DNA of 35,981 nt from a virus. Of the stretch, positions 5,758 through 12,603 are shown one piece after another (position 1 is the first letter of the stretch; each line of letters begins with the position of its first letter). Made by a program: the position numbers and the translations under genes. The notes under the pieces are model-generated. The model was not told where the DNA came from, did no database searches, and worked only from the letters and a program-made list of their open reading frames with translations. The stretch covers positions 1 through 35,981 of IMG/VR virus record IMGVR_UViG_3300039018_000259; one strand, 5' to 3'.

Positions 5758-5785
5758 ATTATAGCGCTAGTGCGCAGAATTGCAA
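5758..5785 (-). promoter_or_regulatory. Sigma70 promoter of the replication operon
   Basis: Minus strand: TTGCAA (5780-5785), 16 bp, TATAAT (5758-5763). It reads into the leader gene at 5719. A terminator for the upstream genes lies directly before it (5811-5834), so replication genes have their own transcription start apart from cro. Confidence 0.65.
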
Positions 5786-5810
5786 ATTTATTTGTTTACT
5801 CTCTAGAAAG

Positions 5811-5834
5811 ACAAACGGCCACACTATGTGGCCG
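5811..5834 (-). terminator. Probable intrinsic terminator after the cro transcript
   Basis: CGGCCAC (5816-5822), 5-base loop, GTGGCCG (5828-5834). On the minus strand the stem is followed by a T-rich run (GTTTGTCTTTCT). It is placed between the 86-aa gene end at 5921 and the promoter at 5758-5785. The T-run is imperfect, so read-through is likely. Confidence 0.55.
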
Positions 5835-5920
5835 CTGCATGCAAGTCTCTCTACCCTTGCGGGATTCCTACTCTAGGTGGGACCGTTTGCCCGGCGGCGC
5901 TCTCTTTTGCATTTACTTGA

Positions 5921-6181
5921 TCATTGGCTGCCTTTTCTCATTAGTTTTGCAAGTTCCTTACTGTCACACATCCACTCTTCTCCAAACTCTTCGCAAAGTT
6001 TGGCGCAGCGTTCCATCTCTAAATTTGTGGCTACTTCAAAAGCAGCCTGCCATGCTTTCCAAGCATTTGCACACCCAATATATTGATACGAACCACGTGC
6101 ATTTTTTTCAATTGCATTCTGGCAAACCCCAGCGTCAGAGTACCAATTCTCAAATTCAAGTTGGCCAGTTTCATTTTTCAT
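5921..6181 (-). CDS. Phage early protein (86 aa)
   Basis: 86 aa, MKNETGQLEFENWYSDAGV, with WKAWQAAFEVATNLEMERCAKLCEEFG. The WQAA..A....E..ACA..C pattern is common in small early proteins of Gram-negative phages (Ea22-type relatives). The start overlaps the previous stop (ATGA) and has a GGAAGGAA ribosome site. Function unknown. Confidence 0.65.
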   Translation of the reverse strand: MKNETGQLEFENWYSDAGVCQNAIEKNARGSYQYIGCANAWKAWQAAFEVATNLEMERCAKLCEEFGEEWMCDSKELAKLMRKGSQ

Positions 6182-6480
6182 ACGCTTGCGTTCCTTCCAG
6201 TTGCAAAAGGCACCACTTTGCTTGGCGTAGGGCTTTGGGTGAAGTTGTGTGTTTGTGGGCGAAAAGCTCTAGGGTCTGAGTTCTTGCCTGTGTTGCGGTA
6301 GTACCTAGCCAGAGCGTTTTCGCGGTTGCGCTGGATAGCGGCTTGCTTTGCCAGCTCTTGCTCCGTTGGCTCTGTGGGCGCGATCTTTATGCGCTCTAGG
6401 TAAAAGCAGTTTCGCCCTGCTGGTATGTCTTCTAGGCCGGTAGCAATCACGCCTTGGGGTTTGCCTTGTAAGTAAATCAT
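6178..6480 (-). CDS. Phage early protein (100 aa)
   Basis: 100 aa, MIYLQGKPQGVIATGLEDI. The N-terminal half is predicted strand-rich and the second half basic and helical (EQELAKQAAIQRNRENALARYYRNTG). It overlaps cro by 4 bp upstream and the 86-aa gene downstream, so all three form one transcript. No family recognised. Confidence 0.6.
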   Translation of the reverse strand: MIYLQGKPQGVIATGLEDIPAGRNCFYLERIKIAPTEPTEQELAKQAAIQRNRENALARYYRNTGKNSDPRAFRPQTHNFTQSPTPSKVVPFATGRNASV

Positions 6481-6662
6481 GCCGCCCTCGCTTGCTTCTT
6501 TTCAAACTGCGGTTTGTACAAAAACCCAATCACCTGGCGCTCTATTGATGCCGGTAGCGTCTCAGGCCATTGGTACACGGCTTGCACTGATTTATAGCCA
6601 AGTGCTGCCTTGGCCTTCTGGTGTGTGCCGCCCAGTAGTTTTATTGCTTCGGTTTTAGTCAT
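6477..6662 (-). CDS. cro: Cro-like transcriptional repressor
   Basis: 61 aa, MTKTEAIKLLGGTHQKAKAALGYKSVQAVYQWPETLPASIERQV. This is the helix-turn-helix of the Cro family (helix 2 GGTHQKAKAALG, recognition helix KSVQAVYQW), at the usual 60-70 aa length. It sits at the start of the minus early operon, facing the divergent plus operon, and would bind operators in 6663-6813. No CI-type partner is visible, so Cro may be the only phage regulator of this switch. The predicted transcription start coincides with its ATG. Confidence 0.85.
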   Translation of the reverse strand: MTKTEAIKLLGGTHQKAKAALGYKSVQAVYQWPETLPASIERQVIGFLYKPQFEKKQARAA

Positions 6663-6668
6663 GGCTGG

Positions 6669-6697
6669 ATTGTAATGCGGATTTAACGCAGTTTCAA
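6669..6697 (-). promoter_or_regulatory. cro promoter, predicted leaderless transcript
   Basis: Minus strand: TTGAAA (6692-6697), 17 bp, TACAAT (6669-6674). The usual start point, 7 bases after the -10, falls on the A of the cro ATG at 6662, so the mRNA would have no 5' leader. There is no Shine-Dalgarno sequence between the -10 and the ATG. GTTTCAAAC (6691-6699), a 9-bp palindrome, overlaps the -35 and is a possible operator. Confidence 0.6.
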
Positions 6698-6748
6698 ACT
6701 ATTTTTAAGGCATTAGGGTAAACCCCTATAAAATAAATTAAATTAAGT

Positions 6749-6777
6749 TTGAATTTATCTTAAATTGTGTTTACAAT
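6749..6777 (+). promoter_or_regulatory. Promoter of the plus-strand early operon
   Basis: TTGAAT (6749-6754), 17 bp, TACAAT (6772-6777), about 36 bp before the first plus-strand gene. It is divergent from the cro promoter across a very AT-rich region. Confidence 0.65.
6752..6766. promoter_or_regulatory. Palindromic operator candidate
   Basis: AATTTA-TCT-TAAATT is a perfect 15-bp palindrome that covers the -35 and start of the spacer of the plus promoter. A repressor bound here would block it. Cro is the obvious candidate by position, which is an inference. Confidence 0.45.
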
Positions 6778-6813
6778 CATATCATCGCAACAAACAAGCG
6801 AATGGAGTGAAAA

Positions 6814-7095
6814 ATGCAAGCAGCAACAGACAAAGAGCTAGACCAGTTTTATGGGCGCGAAGTGACAGAGATTGACCGCCACATGGCTATTGGTCAAGCA
6901 TCTACCGAAGTAGACCAAGACATATATTCGGACATTGTTTTTGAGCATTCAGAATCAATCGCTGACAATATTGGTGACCCGTACATGATTGGGCGCATCA
7001 TCATTGCAGCGCGCAAACAGTGGATAGCCGATCAAGCAAGCCGTGCACTGTACGGTAAAGCGGGATTGATTAAAGCTGATGAGGTGAATGTATGA
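6814..7095 (+). CDS. First protein of the plus early operon (93 aa)
   Basis: 93 aa, MQAATDKELDQFYGREVTEID, with a GGAG site 6 bases before the ATG. It is acidic and helical, with GDPYMIGRIIIAARKQWIAD in the second half. As the first gene behind the divergent promoter it should be among the earliest products, but I recognise no family. Confidence 0.7.
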   Translation: MQAATDKELDQFYGREVTEIDRHMAIGQASTEVDQDIYSDIVFEHSESIADNIGDPYMIGRIIIAARKQWIADQASRALYGKAGLIKADEVNV

Positions 7096-7322
7096 ACAAG
7101 CCTTTTGTAATCGATGAAGGCCTGCGCGGGTCTGTCACTTGGGTATGGGAAAAGCAACAAACAACAAATGGGCAGCTTGAAGCAGCCGCGCCTGAGTTGC
7201 TTGAGGCGCTGACCAACCTATGCGGACTAGCTGAAAAGCGTCCGGGAAGCTTGTTTGAGTACAAGGCCGCTGTAGACAGTGCCCGCGCCGCAATTTCCAA
7301 AGCAACAGGCTGTGCAGCATGA
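7092..7322 (+). CDS. Phage early protein (76 aa)
   Basis: 76 aa, MNKPFVIDEGLRGSVTWVW. The C-terminal AAPELLEALTNL with ARAAISKATG is a motif seen at the end of many small phage proteins. ATGA overlap with the gene before. Function unknown. Confidence 0.65.
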   Translation: MNKPFVIDEGLRGSVTWVWEKQQTTNGQLEAAAPELLEALTNLCGLAEKRPGSLFEYKAAVDSARAAISKATGCAA

Positions 7323-7507
7323 GCGCCCCAAATCAGCAGGCAATTGATGAATTTCACGCCTACAAAGATGCAGTGCTGGCAACTTGTGATGGATATGCCA
7401 AACAAGAGCGCGAGGCCGAGCGCATTCAAAAGGAAGCGCAAGAAATAAAGCAAGCGCTGGGAATGACTGAATGGCATGCCTTGCAGCAAGTGGGTGTGGA
7501 ATCATGA
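7319..7507 (+). CDS. Small helical phage protein (62 aa)
   Basis: 62 aa, MSAPNQQAIDEFHAYKDAV. A highly charged helical stretch (KQEREAERIQKEAQEIKQAL) suggests a short coiled coil. ATGA overlaps on both sides. No family recognised. Confidence 0.6.
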   Translation: MSAPNQQAIDEFHAYKDAVLATCDGYAKQEREAERIQKEAQEIKQALGMTEWHALQQVGVES

Positions 7508-7740
7508 AAACAATCTACGCCATAGCCGCTGTGCTGTGCGCTTACCTAAGCGTGACAGACCCAAGCGATACACAAACCACATCAACGCAAGACGGTATTG
7601 CAGCCACTAAAGCCGAACTGCGCACAGACGCAGGTAAACAACGCGCTTGTGGGCCGAATGCGTCATGGCGCGAGATTGACGAAACGACTATCCAGTGTGT
7701 AACGAAAAAGAACAAACCAACAGTAAAGGTATCGCTATGA
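7504..7740 (+). CDS. Small exported protein (78 aa)
   Basis: Starts MKTIYAIAAVLCAYLSVTDP at 7504, chosen for the ATGA overlap. The first 17 or so residues look like a signal peptide or anchor. The rest is polar with two Cys (RACGPNASWREID..IQCV) that could form a disulfide in the periplasm. This pattern suits early proteins that act in the envelope, for example in superinfection exclusion, but that is only an inference. Confidence 0.6.
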   Translation: MKTIYAIAAVLCAYLSVTDPSDTQTTSTQDGIAATKAELRTDAGKQRACGPNASWREIDETTIQCVTKKNKPTVKVSL

Positions 7741-8102
7741 GTGAATTGTTAGAAAAACTTCATGTATACATGGAAAAGAACAAAGGAACAGAGCTTGGAG
7801 GACTGCTGCAATGGGCTGCTCTTCATATTCAAAGCCAAGACGAAGCTTTAGCAGATGTGCGCGAAGAGTACGCCAACGAAGAGCGCGAGCGCCTACGGCT
7901 AGAGCAATCGGCACACGATGCAAAGACCGCGATTGAAGCAGCTTTAGCGACCATTTCTCAGCCATTGTGCAGCCCGGTTGAGCTTGGACGCGACTTAGTG
8001 CCGCACATCAACCTTATGGCCGCCCACGGCGACCCTGACTATTTGAAAAAAAATGGTATGAGCATTCGCCACATTGATTGCCGCAAAAAAGGAGCGCTAT
8101 GA
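7737..8102 (+). CDS. Phage early protein (121 aa)
   Basis: 121 aa, MSELLEKLHVYMEKNKGTE. A charged helical middle (EEYANEERERLRLEQSAHDAK) is followed by ALATISQPLCSPVELG and a basic tail. Overlaps its neighbours by ATGA. No family recognised. Confidence 0.65.
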   Translation: MSELLEKLHVYMEKNKGTELGGLLQWAALHIQSQDEALADVREEYANEERERLRLEQSAHDAKTAIEAALATISQPLCSPVELGRDLVPHINLMAAHGDPDYLKKNGMSIRHIDCRKKGAL

Positions 8103-8212
8103 CTATTGCAATCATTCTTTGTGTGGCTGTGATTTCTGTTTTTGTTATCGCAGCTTGCCTTGTCTACATCGAAAAGAACATCGACGTTCACGAAATGGAT
8201 ACACAGCTATGA
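8099..8212 (+). CDS. Single-span membrane micro-protein (37 aa)
   Basis: 37 aa, MTIAIILCVAVISVFVIAAC followed by LVYIEKNIDVHEMDTQL. One transmembrane helix with a short acidic tail. ATGA overlaps at both ends show that it is part of the operon. Function unknown. Confidence 0.6.
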   Translation: MTIAIILCVAVISVFVIAACLVYIEKNIDVHEMDTQL

Positions 8213-8430
8213 GCGACTACGAATTCATCTTTTGGATTGTCATTGCTGTAATGTGCTTTTTAGCTTTCGGCGTTTGGTCGGCTGACAAGCTGATTGAAAA
8301 ACACCAGCCCACAGCACTGCAAAAACGGCTTGAGCAAATCAACCGTGAAGCAGACGAATTGGTAAAGCAAGCACACCGCAAGATTGACCAGCGCGAGCGT
8401 TTAGGCGATACGAAATGGGGGAAGTTATGA
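8209..8430 (+). CDS. Membrane-anchored small protein (73 aa)
   Basis: 73 aa with an N-terminal transmembrane helix (FIFWIVIAVMCFLAFGVW), then a long charged helix (EQINREADELVKQAHRKIDQRE). It directly follows another single-span protein and the two may work together in the inner membrane. ATGA overlaps on both sides. Confidence 0.6.
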   Translation: MSDYEFIFWIVIAVMCFLAFGVWSADKLIEKHQPTALQKRLEQINREADELVKQAHRKIDQRERLGDTKWGKL

Positions 8431-8606
8431 CTAAACACGAAATTATTTTGATGCTGTACGCAATGGGCCAAGAGTCCGGTACAGCTTACGAGCACATGGA
8501 ATACCTGTGCGCAGCGTTTGAGGTGCCATATCCACCCAATCCATACAACGCAATCGCCGTATCTCAACAGGTAAGCCAGCACCTATTAACGCTGGCAACA
8601 CACTAA
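8427..8606 (+). CDS. Small phage protein (59 aa)
   Basis: 59 aa, MTKHEIILMLYAMGQESGTAY. Start set by the ATGA overlap. Helical, with no membrane segment. It is the last gene before the ssDNA-binding protein, 10 bp away. Function unknown. Confidence 0.6.
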   Translation: MTKHEIILMLYAMGQESGTAYEHMEYLCAAFEVPYPPNPYNAIAVSQQVSQHLLTLATH

Positions 8607-8616
8607 AGGAAACATT

Positions 8617-9270
8617 ATGTCATTTATTGCAACAGACAGCGGCGGCGGTAACTTTAAGCGCGTACCCCAAGGCGTATTCATTGGGCGCTGCTACTCACTT
8701 ATTGACCTTGGCACACAGCACACCACCGGCCAATATGGTGACAAATTCCAACACAAAATCCGCATTGGCTGGGAGTTGTTCGGCGAAGACGAGCAAGGCG
8801 CACCGCTCACAATTGATGTGGATGGCAAGGAAATGCCGCTCACTATTAGCAAGAGCTACACAGTTAGTCTGCACGAAAAATCTGGCCTGCGCCGCGATTT
8901 AGCTGCATGGCGTGGGCGTGACTTCACCGAAGACGAGGCTAAGGCGTTTGACGTGTCCAAGTTGATGGGCGCGTTTTGCATGATTAACGTCACCACCAGC
9001 GAAACCAACGGCAAGACTTACAGCAACGTGGCAGGCATTACGCCGTTACCGGGTGCGCTCAAGAATGCCAAGCCTGCACCAGTACATGAAAACGTGGTGT
9101 TTGATTTGGACGAGCCAGATATGGCAGTGTTTGCCACCTTCCATGAAAAGCTGCAAGAGGCTATCAAGAAGTCTCCAGAGTGGGCGCAAGCAACCAAGGG
9201 GACGCAGCCACCAGTAGGCAGCACTGGCAGCGGGTTTGACGATATGCCTGGCGAGGATTTCCCCTTCTGA
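8617..9270 (+). CDS. Phage single-stranded DNA-binding protein
   Basis: 217 aa, MSFIATDSGGGNFKRVPQGVF. Strand-rich N-terminal domain with FIGRCYSLIDLGTQ, KIRIGWELF and LTISKSYTVSLHEKSGLRRDL, then an acidic aromatic tail (DDMPGEDFPF). This order, a beta-rich core plus a short acidic C-terminus ending in Phe, is typical of phage SSB-type proteins in recombination modules. It should coat ssDNA during replication or recombination. A GGA site precedes the ATG. Confidence 0.75.
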   Translation: MSFIATDSGGGNFKRVPQGVFIGRCYSLIDLGTQHTTGQYGDKFQHKIRIGWELFGEDEQGAPLTIDVDGKEMPLTISKSYTVSLHEKSGLRRDLAAWRGRDFTEDEAKAFDVSKLMGAFCMINVTTSETNGKTYSNVAGITPLPGALKNAKPAPVHENVVFDLDEPDMAVFATFHEKLQEAIKKSPEWAQATKGTQPPVGSTGSGFDDMPGEDFPF

Positions 9271-9285
9271 TTTACGGGGGAGTAG

Positions 9286-9326
9286 TTGGCTGGCCTCTGG
9301 GAAATCTCGGGGGAGGCCACCAGCCA
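9286..9326 (+). promoter_or_regulatory. Imperfect stem-loop after the SSB gene
   Basis: TTGGCTGGCCTC (9286-9297) can pair with GAGGCCACCAGCCA (9313-9326) with a small bulge. It lies in the 95-bp gap between the ssDNA-binding protein and the Gp157 gene. There is no T-run, so it is more likely an mRNA stability or processing element than a terminator. Confidence 0.4.
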
Positions 9327-9365
9327 CGGCTTAACCGCCCTCCCTCACCCTATTGAAAGCACACC

Positions 9366-9857
9366 ATGAACCTTTACGAGCTAAAAACCGCCTACTTGCA
9401 AGACGCGCAAAAGCTGCAAGACCTTGACCTAGACGAGCAAACGCTTGCCGATACTTTGGAAGCTATGTCGGGTGATCTTGAAACGAAGGCCACAAACACG
9501 GTCATGGTTGCTAAGAATATGCGCGTTACAGCCGCAGCAATCAAAGAGGCCGAAGCAGCTATGGCAGCGCGTAGAAAAGCGATAGAAGCGCGTGCTGATT
9601 ACTTGGATAAGCGCGTATTCAATACGATGCTTGAGACTGGCATCACAAAGATTGAATGCCCATATTTCAAGCTATCAATACAAGACAACCCGCCAAGCGT
9701 AGAGGTGTTTGATGCGCTGCAAATTCCAGCGGATTACTTGCGCGAAGTGCCAGCTACTTATGCGCCAGATAAGGCGCTGATTAAGAAGGCAATCGGAGAT
9801 GGATTTGAAGTACCGGGCGCAAAGCTCACGACTAGCAAGCGGCTGGTGATTAAGTAA
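9366..9857 (+). CDS. Siphovirus Gp157 family protein
   Basis: 163 aa. MNLYELKTAYLQDAQKLQD, a helical region, then KATNTVMVAKNMRVTAAAIKEAEAAMAARRKAIEAR and the C-terminal KLSIQDNPPSVEVFD..IPADYLRE..APDKALIKKAI. This is the Gp157 family (PF05565) in full length. The family was linked to phage resistance in Streptococcus thermophilus and usually lies next to SSB and recombination genes, as here. Confidence 0.85.
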   Translation: MNLYELKTAYLQDAQKLQDLDLDEQTLADTLEAMSGDLETKATNTVMVAKNMRVTAAAIKEAEAAMAARRKAIEARADYLDKRVFNTMLETGITKIECPYFKLSIQDNPPSVEVFDALQIPADYLREVPATYAPDKALIKKAIGDGFEVPGAKLTTSKRLVIK

Positions 9858-9858
9858 T

Positions 9859-9872
9859 GGTAAACCCCTATA
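9859..9872 (+). repeat. 14-bp motif shared with the cro switch region
   Basis: GGTAAACCCCTATA occurs here, 33 bp before the next gene, and at 6717-6730 in the divergent cro/early promoter region. Both copies lie in AT-rich non-coding DNA on the plus strand. It contains the short inverted repeat GGT-AA-ACC. A regulatory site is likely, but its binder is unknown. Confidence 0.45.
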
Positions 9873-9904
9873 GCAATAATTCAAAAACTTGCGAGAATAA
9901 AAGC

Positions 9905-10102
9905 ATGAACACAATAGAGCAAAAAGAAATTGAATCATCACGTCATGTGAGGATATTGGCAACTGTACATGCAACAAACTATTCAAATTCACAAGACGTA
10001 GAGGCTGCAACACTTGCTCTATTGTGGTGCGCATTTGAGCACGAAGCTATGGCGCAGGGTCTTACACAATGGCGCTGGATAAAACTTCGAGATGAAGAAT
10101 GA
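9905..10102 (+). CDS. Phage early protein (65 aa)
   Basis: 65 aa, MNTIEQKEIESSRHVRILA, with TLALLWCAFEHEAMAQGLTQWRW. The ATG at 9905 is preferred over the one at 9857 because the upstream segment holds the repeated 14-bp motif and looks non-coding. ATGA overlap with the next gene. Function unknown. Confidence 0.6.
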   Translation: MNTIEQKEIESSRHVRILATVHATNYSNSQDVEAATLALLWCAFEHEAMAQGLTQWRWIKLRDEE

Positions 10103-10473
10103 CTACTTACACACTGACTGAGGCGCAATTAGATAGCGCTATATCTGGCAAAGCTACGGCTTTATTAAAAACACTCAAACCAAACTTGCAAGAGTCGGAT
10201 GCAGTAGTTTTCCAGTCTGCAAAAAATTATGACGGCGAATGGTCAAGTATTGTCATAACAAAAACAGAACTTCAAAAAGAAACAGAGCTCTACACCCACC
10301 CAGCACCCATGAGCAAAGAAGACATGGTGAAGGTGTTGGGGGCTTTAGTTGGCGCTGATATTGCACTGCCTGCAATGTTGTTGGGGCATTCTATGGAACA
10401 TGCTGCAAGGCAGTACGCGAAAAGACAAGAAGCTATCACCATCATGCAATCAGCTATTGAAGGAATGAAATGA
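10099..10473 (+). CDS. Phage early protein (124 aa)
   Basis: 124 aa, MTTYTLTEAQLDSAISGKA. In the middle is TELYTHPAP, a short motif found in many early proteins of Gram-negative phages. It is followed by a helical region GALVGADIALPAMLLGHSMEHAARQYAKRQEA. ATGA overlaps at both ends. Function unknown. Confidence 0.65.
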   Translation: MTTYTLTEAQLDSAISGKATALLKTLKPNLQESDAVVFQSAKNYDGEWSSIVITKTELQKETELYTHPAPMSKEDMVKVLGALVGADIALPAMLLGHSMEHAARQYAKRQEAITIMQSAIEGMK

Positions 10474-10700
10474 ACACGATGTTTGTTTGGACTATCAGTG
10501 ATGCATTTGCTGTAGTGATAGCGGCTATCTTTATCGCTATAGCATCTTGTTTTTACGCTGTTCAATGGTGGAAACAAAGTCGCTGCAAGCACGATAACTG
10601 CGTATCAGAAACGCAAGCATGTGATGCGATCTGCAACGACTGTGGCAAAAACCTTGGGTTTATTCAAGTATGGCGTAACAAAAAGGCAGCAGCTAAATGA
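10470..10700 (+). CDS. Membrane protein with zinc-ribbon-like tail (76 aa)
   Basis: 76 aa. An N-terminal transmembrane helix (AFAVVIAAIFIAIASCFYAV) is followed by CKHDNC and CDAICNDCGK, a four-Cys arrangement that looks like a small zinc ribbon on the cytoplasmic side. I do not know this combination in a named family. ATGA overlaps on both sides. Confidence 0.6.
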   Translation: MNTMFVWTISDAFAVVIAAIFIAIASCFYAVQWWKQSRCKHDNCVSETQACDAICNDCGKNLGFIQVWRNKKAAAK

Positions 10701-11266
10701 CTACAACCACTGAACTAATAGAGCTTATAGACGGTCTCCGCAACAATGGCGACGATTGCAAATGTTGCGTACGCGGTTTTAGCGAGTGTGGTTGCAGTGC
10801 AAACTGGAGTGAACTTCATGCAGAAGAAGCCGCAGACTTGTTAGAAGCCCAAGCCAAGCAGATAGAAGCGTTTACCGGCGTTGACAGGATTAATGTTGAT
10901 CTACACGCAAAAGTACAGGCGCTGCAAGCAAAGCTATCCGCGATTGAAGCGCAGGAGCCGGTGGCGTGGGCAAATCCACATGATTTGCCAAACTTTGACA
11001 TGAAGGTTCGTACATGCGGAAGTCCTTTACATACAATACCACTCTACGCCGCCCCCGTGGCACCCGCCCAGCTAGTGAATGAATTGGTGGAGGCGCTGGA
11101 GTGCCTAATCGCTACACATTGGCCTCTTGAGGAAGCTACTACCAGTGATGGTTGCTATACCGATGACCCGAATGAAATTAAAGCGCGAAAAGCCCTAGCC
11201 AACGCAGAGCGGGTGCCGCTTAGTGATGCGCAGATATGTGCAATTGAGCGAGAGGTGGCGTTGTAA
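10697..11266 (+). CDS. Ea22-like phage early protein (189 aa)
   Basis: 189 aa, MTTTTELIELIDGLRNNGDD. A Cys-rich start (CKCCVRGFSECGC) is followed by a coiled-coil-like helix (VDLHAKVQALQAKLSAIEAQ), then EPVAWANPHD..IPLYAAPV, the bipartite motif of Ea22-type and related proteins, and a second helical part. These proteins are early, variable and of unknown role. Confidence 0.65.
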   Translation: MTTTTELIELIDGLRNNGDDCKCCVRGFSECGCSANWSELHAEEAADLLEAQAKQIEAFTGVDRINVDLHAKVQALQAKLSAIEAQEPVAWANPHDLPNFDMKVRTCGSPLHTIPLYAAPVAPAQLVNELVEALECLIATHWPLEEATTSDGCYTDDPNEIKARKALANAERVPLSDAQICAIEREVAL

Positions 11267-11344
11267 GTGTTGAACAACCACGCAACAGATGCAATTGCAT
11301 TCGCCCGCGCCATTGAAGCTGAAATAACGAAAGGCCAACAATGA
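11267..11344 (+). CDS. Micro-ORF with GTG start (25 aa)
   Basis: GTG directly after the previous stop opens a 25-codon frame ending AFARAIEAEITKGQQ, and its TGA overlaps the next ATG (ATGA). The C-terminal FARAIEA looks like the end of a larger phage early protein, so it may be a remnant kept for translational coupling. Confidence 0.35.
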   Translation: MLNNHATDAIAFARAIEAEITKGQQ

Positions 11345-11544
11345 CCACAACATTCAAGATGCCTGAAAAAACACATTTTCCGGTTGACTCCAGAATGGGG
11401 CACACAGACGAAGCACTAAAGCAAGCCCTGTGTGACGTACTAGAGCGGGCTGCACAAGCTTGTGATGAAGTTGAAAAATACCCGTCACTTGGACCAAGAC
11501 ATTGTGCTGAATCTATCCGCGCCATGATTGGAAAGATTAAATGA
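11341..11544 (+). CDS. Phage early protein (67 aa)
   Basis: 67 aa, MTTTFKMPEKTHFPVDSRM, with CDVLERAAQACDEVEKY and SIRAMIGKIK. The A..CD..E....A.SIRAM pattern is common in short phage proteins. ATGA overlaps at both ends. Function unknown. Confidence 0.65.
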   Translation: MTTTFKMPEKTHFPVDSRMGHTDEALKQALCDVLERAAQACDEVEKYPSLGPRHCAESIRAMIGKIK

Positions 11545-11681
11545 CCACATGGCAAATATCGACAAAGACGGAGTTCCTACCGCGCAAGTGGCCTTGCTTC
11601 GCAATTGGATTTATTGGCGGTTGGCGTGGATTTGTCCTGCACCTATGGCTTGTGTGCTTCACTATTCGATGGGGGATTTGA
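11541..11681 (+). CDS. Hydrophobic small protein (46 aa)
   Basis: 46 aa, MTTWQISTKTEFLPRKWPCF, then AIGFIGGWRGFVLHLWLVCFTIRWGI. Probably one membrane segment rich in Trp. It starts by ATGA overlap and ends 1 base before the next ATG. Function unknown. Confidence 0.5.
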   Translation: MTTWQISTKTEFLPRKWPCFAIGFIGGWRGFVLHLWLVCFTIRWGI

Positions 11682-11682
11682 T

Positions 11683-11907
11683 ATGACCAACATTATACGA
11701 CTGCCTGCGTCAACAAACATGACAGCACAAATGGCCCTTGATTCTGCGCTGATTGACACCGAGAGCGATCACCTGAAAGACGTACTGATATGCGGCTACA
11801 CCGAGAGCGGTGTCCTGTACATCCGATCATCAAAGCTAACTTGCGCAGAAGCATTTTTCCTAGCAAGTAAAGCAGCGCAGTGGGCGCAGAACGGGGGTGA
11901 GGAATGA
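11683..11907 (+). CDS. Conserved phage early protein (74 aa)
   Basis: 74 aa, MTNIIRLPASTNMTAQMALDSAL, with DVLICGYTESGVLYIRSSKLTCAEAFFLASKAAQWAQ. The two-part pattern of beta hairpin plus EAFFLASKAA helix resembles a small conserved protein I recall from betaproteobacterial phages. The ATG follows the previous stop by 1 base, and the end overlaps the next gene by ATGA. Function unknown. Confidence 0.65.
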   Translation: MTNIIRLPASTNMTAQMALDSALIDTESDHLKDVLICGYTESGVLYIRSSKLTCAEAFFLASKAAQWAQNGGEE

Positions 11908-12131
11908 CCCAATGTTCATCGTGCGGTGGATTCTGTGGCAGTCATTGCCTGCGCGATTTTTCTGACCGTGCGCTTAACTCAGCCGTGTACTGGCAGAACC
12001 GTTATTGCGACCTATTGGAAATCATCGAACTGTTTTGCATGGATGCAGAGCAGCAATACCAATGCGCCCAATCATCAGAGTCAATCATTTTAAAAACACC
12101 ACACCCCGAACTTGAAGGACAAATAGCATGA
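11904..12131 (+). CDS. Cys-rich phage early protein (75 aa)
   Basis: 75 aa, MTQCSSCGGFCGSHCLRDF. The N-terminal CSSCGGFCGSHC could bind zinc. A helical remainder follows. ATGA overlaps on both sides. No family recognised. Confidence 0.6.
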   Translation: MTQCSSCGGFCGSHCLRDFSDRALNSAVYWQNRYCDLLEIIELFCMDAEQQYQCAQSSESIILKTPHPELEGQIA

Positions 12132-12418
12132 CAAACCCAATCGAACAAGCAATAGACCACCTTGTAAAAGCAGGATGGACAAAGGATGAAGCCAAGAACC
12201 TACTTGGTTCTATCAATGATAAAGACGGGCATCGCCTATTCCATGAAGTCGCCCCAAAGTGGGTAGACCATTGCTTCGACTCAATGAGCTACGTTAAAAA
12301 TATGCTTGGTGTTGTGGCTATGGGCTTGGTGTCCGTAACACTCCACGAGGATGGTGAGTGGCGCTTTAAGTTAAACGACAAAGGCATCGAGGCCGGAAAG
12401 CAAATGGGGTTTAAATGA
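12128..12418 (+). CDS. Phage early protein (96 aa)
   Basis: 96 aa, MTNPIEQAIDHLVKAGWTKDEAKNLL. The start resembles a UBA-like three-helix segment, followed by a longer helix and a C-terminal strand pair (GLVSVTLHEDGEWRFKL). ATGA overlaps at both ends. Function unknown. Confidence 0.6.
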   Translation: MTNPIEQAIDHLVKAGWTKDEAKNLLGSINDKDGHRLFHEVAPKWVDHCFDSMSYVKNMLGVVAMGLVSVTLHEDGEWRFKLNDKGIEAGKQMGFK

Positions 12419-12603
12419 TCGACGAAGCTAGAGAGCGTTTTGAAGAATGGGCCAATGCATCAGGGTGGAGCATTGACCGAACCAACGAGGGCGACTATCG
12501 CACCCAAACCAGTGATGCGGCATGGGGTGGATTCATGGCTGCGCTGTATATTTTCGGAGTATTCGGCCAGCCTTGTGACGACGACACGGAGTACCTAAAA
12601 TGA
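12415..12603 (+). CDS. Phage early protein (62 aa)
   Basis: 62 aa, MIDEARERFEEWANASGWSID, with DAAWGGFMAALYI. The F..W....G....... W.G.MAA pattern is frequent in phage early proteins (Ea22/DUF551 neighbourhood). ATGA overlaps on both sides. Confidence 0.65.
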   Translation: MIDEARERFEEWANASGWSIDRTNEGDYRTQTSDAAWGGFMAALYIFGVFGQPCDDDTEYLK

